From NCBI GenBank assembly GCA_020632665.1, contig JACKFC010000057.1:1-19865 (forward strand): a DNA stretch of 19,865 nucleotides. Reading direction: 5' to 3'. Source of the stretch: Deltaproteobacteria bacterium. Lineage in GTDB: Bacteria > Myxococcota_A > UBA9042. Within the stretch, counting starts at the first letter, position 1. Every line of letters starts with the position of its first letter. A program made the translations under genes and the position numbers. Positions 15,476-19,865 of the stretch are shown here, in pieces. The notes beneath the pieces were generated by a model, which ran no database searches, was not told the DNA's origin, and saw only the letters and a program-made list of their open reading frames with translations.

Positions 15476-17218
15476 ATGCGAGAGGTCAGCGGGCGCCGCC
15501 TGACCGGCCCCAACCGCTGGCTCGACGCTGCCGGCGTGGCCGTCGTGGTCCGAGACCCGGCGTTCGTGGCCGATCGCACGCACGACGCCGCCTTCGCCGC
15601 CTTCCGTGGCCACGTACTCGCGGCCTATGCCACGCTCGGCTGGGCGCCGCCACACCTGGTCTGCAGTCGTCGCGCCACCGACGATCCGGCCCGCGCCGAG
15701 GCCGTCTGGGCCGCGACGGGGCCGTTGGATCGGCTCTATGCCGCGACCGCGCTCTGCGAAGCAGCCGCCGCACAGGACGCCACGCACCAGTCGTGCGTCG
15801 ACGCTGCGCACGCCGAAGAGGACGTCGCCGGTGATGCGCGGCTTTTGGCCTTGCAGCAGGCCGCCGAAGACGCCGGGCTCCCCTTCCTCTGGGACGACGA
15901 CGCGCTGAGCCTGGGTTGGGGCCCTGGGGCGCAGGTGTGGGCCCGCGACGAGGCGCCGGCGGCGGAAGATGCCAGTGATGCCGTGCGGCGGGCCCTGGCG
16001 GCGCGTCCGCCGGCCGGGCGCATCCCGGTCGCGATGATCACCGGCACCAACGGCAAGACGACCACCACCCGCATGTTGGCGCGCATGGCGCGAACCGCCG
16101 GCCGCTGCGTCGGCGCGACCTCGACCGACGGGCTGACCCTCGACGGCGCGCTCGTCGAACGAGGCGACTGGACCGGCCCTGGCGGCGCGCGGACGGTGCT
16201 GCGTGACCCCCGCGTCGAGCTCGCCGTGCTCGAGACCGCCCGCGGTGGCCTGCTGCGCCGTGGCCTCTCGACCGAAGGCGTCGACGCCGCCGCGGTGACC
16301 AACGTCAGTGACGATCACCTCGGCGAGTGGGGCATCGACGACGTCGCCGCCATGGCCGAGGTCAAGCTCCTGGTCGCCCGCGCCGTCCGCCCGGCGGGCC
16401 GGTTGGTCCTGCGCGACGATCCCCTGCTCCGCGCCGCCGCCGAGACCGCCCGGCTGGCCGAGGGCGTCCGCGTGCTCTGGCTGCGCAGCGACGATGCGGG
16501 CGGGCAGGGCGTCGTCGCCTGGCTGGAGGACGCCGATGGCGCCGCGCCGACGCTGGTCGTCGACTGTGGCGGCGCGCACGGTGACCGCCCTGCGCTGCGC
16601 ATCCCGGCTTCGGCAGTGCCGCTCTGCATCGGCGGCGCGGCGCGACACAACGTCGAGAACGCCCTCTGCGCGGCGCTGCTGGCGCGCGGCCTGGACCTGC
16701 CCGACGAGGCCATCGCCGCCGGCCTCGCGGCATTGCGGCCCGCGCCCGACGACTCGCCTGGGCGCTCGAACCTCTTCCGGCTCAACGGCGCCCGCGTGCT
16801 GCTCGACTTCGGCCACAACCCCGACGGCGTGCGGCGGGTGGCGGAGATGGCGGCGCGGGTCCCGGCGTCGCGGCGCCTGGTCGTGATCGGCCAGGCCGGC
16901 GACCGCACCGATGACGAGATCGCCGGCCTCGTCGACGGCCTGCTCGCCTGTCGGCCGGAGCGCTGGCTGCTCAAGGCGATGCCGAAGGTGGCGCGTGGTC
17001 GGCCCGAAGGCGAAGTCGTCGCCTTGCTACAGCGAACCTTGGCCGAGCGCGGCGTCGCGCCGGATGCCGTGACGGTCCATCCCTCCGAGGACGCCGCCGC
17101 GCTCGCCGCGCTCGACGCGCTGCAGCCCGGCGATCTGCTGCTGCTGCTGGCGCACGAGAACCCGCCGGCCGTTTTGGCCCGCGTGCTCGAACGCGCACCC
17201 GAACTCGGCTGGTCGTAG
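15476..17218 (+). CDS. CphA paralogue lacking the ATP-grasp domain (Mur ligase family)
   Basis: 580 aa from ATG 15476, four bases after cphA; only a GAGG two bases from the ATG is visible, so expression probably depends on coupling. The C-terminal two-thirds is a CphA-type Mur-ligase domain: GTNGKTTT at 190-197, DWTGPGGA, VLETARGGLLR and DFGHNP, near-identical in places to the neighbour. The N-terminus keeps traces of the CphA N-domain: GP at residues 11-12 as in CphA, and AAEDAGLPFLW...LSLGWGPG (about 128-152) matching CphA AAERRGIPWMR...LVQFGHG. From there to the P-loop is only about 35 residues, against about 290 in CphA, so ATP-grasp is missing. The HxxEH motif is lost. It likely ligates an amino acid, perhaps Arg, to an Asp side chain, or supports CphA; that role is inference. 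Confidence 0.85.
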   Translation: MREVSGRRLTGPNRWLDAAGVAVVVRDPAFVADRTHDAAFAAFRGHVLAAYATLGWAPPHLVCSRRATDDPARAEAVWAATGPLDRLYAATALCEAAAAQDATHQSCVDAAHAEEDVAGDARLLALQQAAEDAGLPFLWDDDALSLGWGPGAQVWARDEAPAAEDASDAVRRALAARPPAGRIPVAMITGTNGKTTTTRMLARMARTAGRCVGATSTDGLTLDGALVERGDWTGPGGARTVLRDPRVELAVLETARGGLLRRGLSTEGVDAAAVTNVSDDHLGEWGIDDVAAMAEVKLLVARAVRPAGRLVLRDDPLLRAAAETARLAEGVRVLWLRSDDAGGQGVVAWLEDADGAAPTLVVDCGGAHGDRPALRIPASAVPLCIGGAARHNVENALCAALLARGLDLPDEAIAAGLAALRPAPDDSPGRSNLFRLNGARVLLDFGHNPDGVRRVAEMAARVPASRRLVVIGQAGDRTDDEIAGLVDGLLACRPERWLLKAMPKVARGRPEGEVVALLQRTLAERGVAPDAVTVHPSEDAAALAALDALQPGDLLLLLAHENPPAVLARVLERAPELGWS

Positions 17219-17242
17219 TTCTTCGCCTGCGCGCGCCGCGCC

Positions 17243-18307
17243 TCAGGCCGCACCTGCGCGGCGGTCGAGCTGCGGATGGTGGGTGCGCAGGTATTCCACC
17301 GTATCGCGCAACGTCTCGAGCGGCGGCCGGCTGGCGTAGTCCAGGTCGCGCTCGGCCAGGGTCGAGCCCAGGCCCCAATAATGGGCGCCCATCTCGAAGA
17401 CGACGGGATCCGGCAGCGGGCTGTGGCGCTGGCCGGGCAGGGCGTGGGTGATGGCGTCGGCGAGCACGCCGATCCGCCGCGCGACGCCGGTCGGCAGGAT
17501 CCGCGTCGGCGCTCGAACACCCGAGACCGACTCGACCATGCGGAAGAACTCCGGGACCGTACAAGCGGTGCCGCGGAGGTGGTAAACCGGCGCCGGCTGC
17601 GGCAGCACGGCGGCCCGCAACATCGCCCGTGCCGCGTCGCGGATATCGACGAAATGCATCCCGCCCATCAGCAAGAAGGGCAGCTTGCCGCGCAGGTGGC
17701 GGATGATGTTGCCGGTCGAGCGGAAGCGGTGGTCACCGGGGCCGAGCAGAACCGGCGGGCGGAAGATGCAGAGCCGCACGTCCAGGCGCCGCGCGAGCCG
17801 CCCCGCTTCCTCTTCGGCCCGGATCTTCGAGGCGTAATAGGGCCACGCGCCGGCGACGTCGCGCGCGAAGGGCGCGTCCTCGGTCGGCGCGTCCTCGGGC
17901 CGGGGCGATGCGCCGACCGTGCCGGAGCTGCTGACGAAGATCAGCCGCGCGCCGAGGTGGGCCGCGACCCGGACCATCGCCAGCGTGCCGTCGACGTTGG
18001 TGCGAAACATGGCCGCCGTGTCGCGGCGGCTGTGCTTGACCTCGGCGGCGCCGTGCAGGATCGCGACGACGCCGGCGAGCGCCGGATCATCCTGCCAACG
18101 CTGCGCGTCGTGCAGCCCACCGCGGACGATGCTGATCGGGCCACCCTGGGCCTGTAGCGCAGCGAACCACGCCTCCGCGCGCAGGGCGTCCGGCGAACGA
18201 GCCAGACAAATCGGCTCGATGTCCGCGAATTCCGGGCTAGAGCGTAGCGCCTCGAGCCAATGGCGACCGAGGAACCCAGTCGAACCCGTGAGCAGCACCT
18301 TCGCCAT
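17243..18307 (-). CDS. NAD(P)-dependent epimerase/dehydratase (extended SDR)
   Basis: 354 aa. The N-terminal TGSTGFLG (residues 7-14) is the Rossmann nucleotide-binding glycine motif of extended SDRs. SSSGTVG and YYASK supply the Ser and Tyr-x3-Lys catalytic residues, and the C-terminal half (RPPVLLGPGD, FVDIRDAARAML) is like 3-beta-HSD/dihydroflavonol-reductase-type members. Substrate not readable. ATG 18307 (MAKVLL) is preferred to ATG 18316, because GAGG ends immediately before 18316 but nine bases before 18307. The start lies 71 bases inside the end of the upstream acyltransferase gene, suggesting coupled translation. A lipid or sterol-like role would suit the acyltransferase neighbour but is inference. 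It ends 24 bases from the convergent cphA-paralogue gene. Confidence 0.85.
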   Translation of the reverse strand: MAKVLLTGSTGFLGRHWLEALRSSPEFADIEPICLARSPDALRAEAWFAALQAQGGPISIVRGGLHDAQRWQDDPALAGVVAILHGAAEVKHSRRDTAAMFRTNVDGTLAMVRVAAHLGARLIFVSSSGTVGASPRPEDAPTEDAPFARDVAGAWPYYASKIRAEEEAGRLARRLDVRLCIFRPPVLLGPGDHRFRSTGNIIRHLRGKLPFLLMGGMHFVDIRDAARAMLRAAVLPQPAPVYHLRGTACTVPEFFRMVESVSGVRAPTRILPTGVARRIGVLADAITHALPGQRHSPLPDPVVFEMGAHYWGLGSTLAERDLDYASRPPLETLRDTVEYLRTHHPQLDRRAGAA

Positions 18308-19865
18308 CGCTCGCATCCTCTTGCCGCAGGGCCTCGCCGCGGCGGTAGAGCGGCGCCTCGGGCGTCGAGGACGGCCAAGCGCACGCGGTCGCCCAGGCGC
18401 TCAACTCGCTCGCCTTGCTGCCCCACGCGAAGCCACCGCCCTGCAGCGGCTGCAGGACGTCGCGCTCGCAGAGGTCCTCCATCGCCGCCTCGACGTTGGG
18501 CAGGTGCAGCGCCGGCCGCTCCTTGACGATGCGCGAGCAGGTCAGCTCGCCCAGCGGCAGCGTCGTCTCGGCCAGGAAGCGCGCCACCGCGACGTATTCC
18601 TCGCAGATCGGGCGGAAGAGCGCGTCGATGACCGCGACCATCGCCGGCGAGGCCGGCACCCGCGCCAGGTCGACGTGCGCCGCGGGGGCGTAGCCGTTGA
18701 CCTCGCAGTGGTGGCGGATCGCGGGGTTGTCCGGCAGCAGCTTGCGCGCCTCGGGGTAGAAGAGGTGCATCCAATGGTAGCGCATCGTGCGCTCGATCTC
18801 GGGATCGACGCCGTGCTCGCCACGGAGGTCGCTGTCGAGGACGACGCCGCCACGGGCCTCGATCGCCGCGCGCAACATCGCCTCGTCGACGCCCGCGATC
18901 GGGTTGCGGGCGAGGAAGCAGCGCAGGTGGTGCGTGGTCGCGGCGGTGTGCATCTGCAGCTGCGCCATGATCTCGACCGCGAGGCCGTGCACGTCGGTCT
19001 CCTCGTCGAGCAGCAGCGGGTCGCCGCAGGTGACGTGGACGTGGCCGATATCGACCGCGCCGGTGAGCATCTTGCCGGTCCACATCAGCAGCTTGCGGAG
19101 CTGCATCGCAGGCTTGCCCTCGCCCTGTAGCTCGCGGAGGAAGGTCTGCTCCTCGGGCACGCGATCGTAGGTGATCGCGACCGGCAGGATGACGGCGCGC
19201 TGTCCCGTCGACTGGATCGCGCGGAGCAGGCCACGACGCGGCCGCATGAACTGGCGCGAGCGGCTACGGGTGCCCTCGATGAAGAATTCCAGCGTCTGCC
19301 GCCGCTCGACCAGCTGCTGGATCTGGTTCGAGAGGTCCGGGTCCTCCCGGCCGACGCCGCGCTTGATGTAGAAGGCGTGGGTCTGCTGGAAGAGCCAACC
19401 GAGCACCGGGATGCGGGAGAACTCTTCTGCCGCCGCGATGTGCGGGATCGGGATATTGAGGTCCGAGCGGGCGAAGAAGAGGTACGAGCAGACCAAGAAG
19501 TCCATATAGGACCGGTGGGTCGGGATGATGACGAAGAGGGTGTCGTCGCGCGCCATCATCTGCGCCGCGCGGAAGCTCGGCCGGTCGAAGGTGACCCGCC
19601 GCGTCATCTTCCGCAGCGCCTTGCGCATGGTGTACGCCGCACCTCGGATCGCCCAGTTGCCGTCGGGCTGATCGAGGGCCCACCTGGCGTCTGCCTTGCC
19701 GTCGCTGTGGCGCGCGCCGGCGACCTCCATCCGGTGCTCGTCCTTGCGCACGAGGTTGCGGTAGAAGCCACGGCACACCAGCTCGACGTAGGTCTGCGGC
19801 TCGAAGGCCGGATCGTCGAACTTCTCGCTCGACTCGAAGCGGAAGGTGTTGTGGGTGAAGTAGGG
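18237..19865 (-). CDS. Glycerol-3-phosphate/DHAP acyltransferase-like (PlsB/GNPAT type), N-terminus outside window
   Basis: The frame is open to the last base of the window (542 residues visible); GTG 19778 is internal, since the preceding codons read FEPQTYVELVCRGFYRN without a break. The acyltransferase motifs of the PlsB/GNPAT family appear in order: motif I PTHRSYMDF (about 19500-19525), motif II FYIKRG (about 19350-19375), motif III FFIEGTRSRS (about 19260-19290) and motif IV ILPVAITYD (about 19165-19195). The enzyme should acylate glycerol-3-phosphate or dihydroxyacetone phosphate at the membrane in phospholipid or ether-lipid synthesis; which one is not decidable here. The C-terminus (after LPNVEAAMEDL) is less conserved and runs 71 bases into the next gene. 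E. coli PlsB is about 800 aa, so a sizeable N-terminal part may be missing. Confidence 0.88.
   Translation of the reverse strand, partial: PYFTHNTFRFESSEKFDDPAFEPQTYVELVCRGFYRNLVRKDEHRMEVAGARHSDGKADARWALDQPDGNWAIRGAAYTMRKALRKMTRRVTFDRPSFRAAQMMARDDTLFVIIPTHRSYMDFLVCSYLFFARSDLNIPIPHIAAAEEFSRIPVLGWLFQQTHAFYIKRGVGREDPDLSNQIQQLVERRQTLEFFIEGTRSRSRQFMRPRRGLLRAIQSTGQRAVILPVAITYDRVPEEQTFLRELQGEGKPAMQLRKLLMWTGKMLTGAVDIGHVHVTCGDPLLLDEETDVHGLAVEIMAQLQMHTAATTHHLRCFLARNPIAGVDEAMLRAAIEARGGVVLDSDLRGEHGVDPEIERTMRYHWMHLFYPEARKLLPDNPAIRHHCEVNGYAPAAHVDLARVPASPAMVAVIDALFRPICEEYVAVARFLAETTLPLGELTCSRIVKERPALHLPNVEAAMEDLCERDVLQPLQGGGFAWGSKASELSAWATACAWPSSTPEAPLYRRGEALRQEDASDGEGAAHGFDWVPRSPLARGATL

Noticed and set aside
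17219..17248. Possible bidirectional terminator between the cphA paralogue and the reductase
   Set aside because: Only a 5-bp stem (GCCTG/CAGGC) with a 14-base loop and no T-run on either side.
19776..19778. GTG at 19778 as the true start of the acyltransferase
   Set aside because: The frame stays open to the window edge with protein-like sequence, and family members are longer at the N-terminus.

Overview
The window is about 19.9 kb of very GC-rich, densely coding DNA. It holds twelve protein genes, two of them cut by the window edges. There are no RNA genes, insertion sequences or CRISPR arrays that I can support, and no gene-free stretch reaches 300 bases. The mix suggests a Myxococcota (deltaproteobacterial) chromosome: a eukaryote-like Ser/Thr kinase fused to a dead nucleotide-cyclase module, large surface lipoproteins with Asp/Thr/Ala linkers and dozens of CDDGxxCT-type cysteine repeats, and strong G/C third-position codon use. 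This taxonomic call is inference.

Layout. (1) 1-2862 (+): 3' part of a pseudo-cyclase/Ser-Thr kinase fusion. It converges, with overlapping stop codons, on a minus-strand unit running 8740 to 2857: a 1041-aa lipoprotein (13 cysteine repeats, an Ig-like domain and a two-barrel BPI/TULIP-like region), then a 684-aa sister lipoprotein (11 repeats), then a small SAM methyltransferase. (2) 8741-8872: a 132-bp divergent promoter region. (3) 8873-10935 (+): an isoaspartyl dipeptidase (iadA type) overlapping by 4 bases an N-formylglutamate-amidohydrolase-like Zn hydrolase. (4) 11705-10914 (-): an FkbM methyltransferase. (5) 11817-17218 (+): a tight operon of cyanophycinase (cphB), cyanophycin synthetase (cphA) and a shortened CphA paralogue that has lost the ATP-grasp domain. 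(6) 19865-17243 (-): a PlsB/GNPAT-type acyltransferase (N-terminus outside the window) overlapping an NAD(P)-dependent epimerase/dehydrogenase.

The coherent biology is a cyanophycin (multi-L-arginyl-poly-L-aspartate) nitrogen-storage locus. CphA builds the polymer from Asp and Arg, CphB cuts it into beta-Asp-Arg dipeptides, and IadA splits these to Asp and Arg. Two members look unusual: the ATP-grasp-less CphA paralogue, and the formylglutamate-amidohydrolase-like enzyme translationally coupled to iadA. The IadA also carries Glu in place of the bridging carboxylated Lys. The second system of interest is the pair of cysteine-repeat lipoproteins, the larger of which appears to carry a bacterial BPI-like lipid-binding module on a disulfide-rich stalk.
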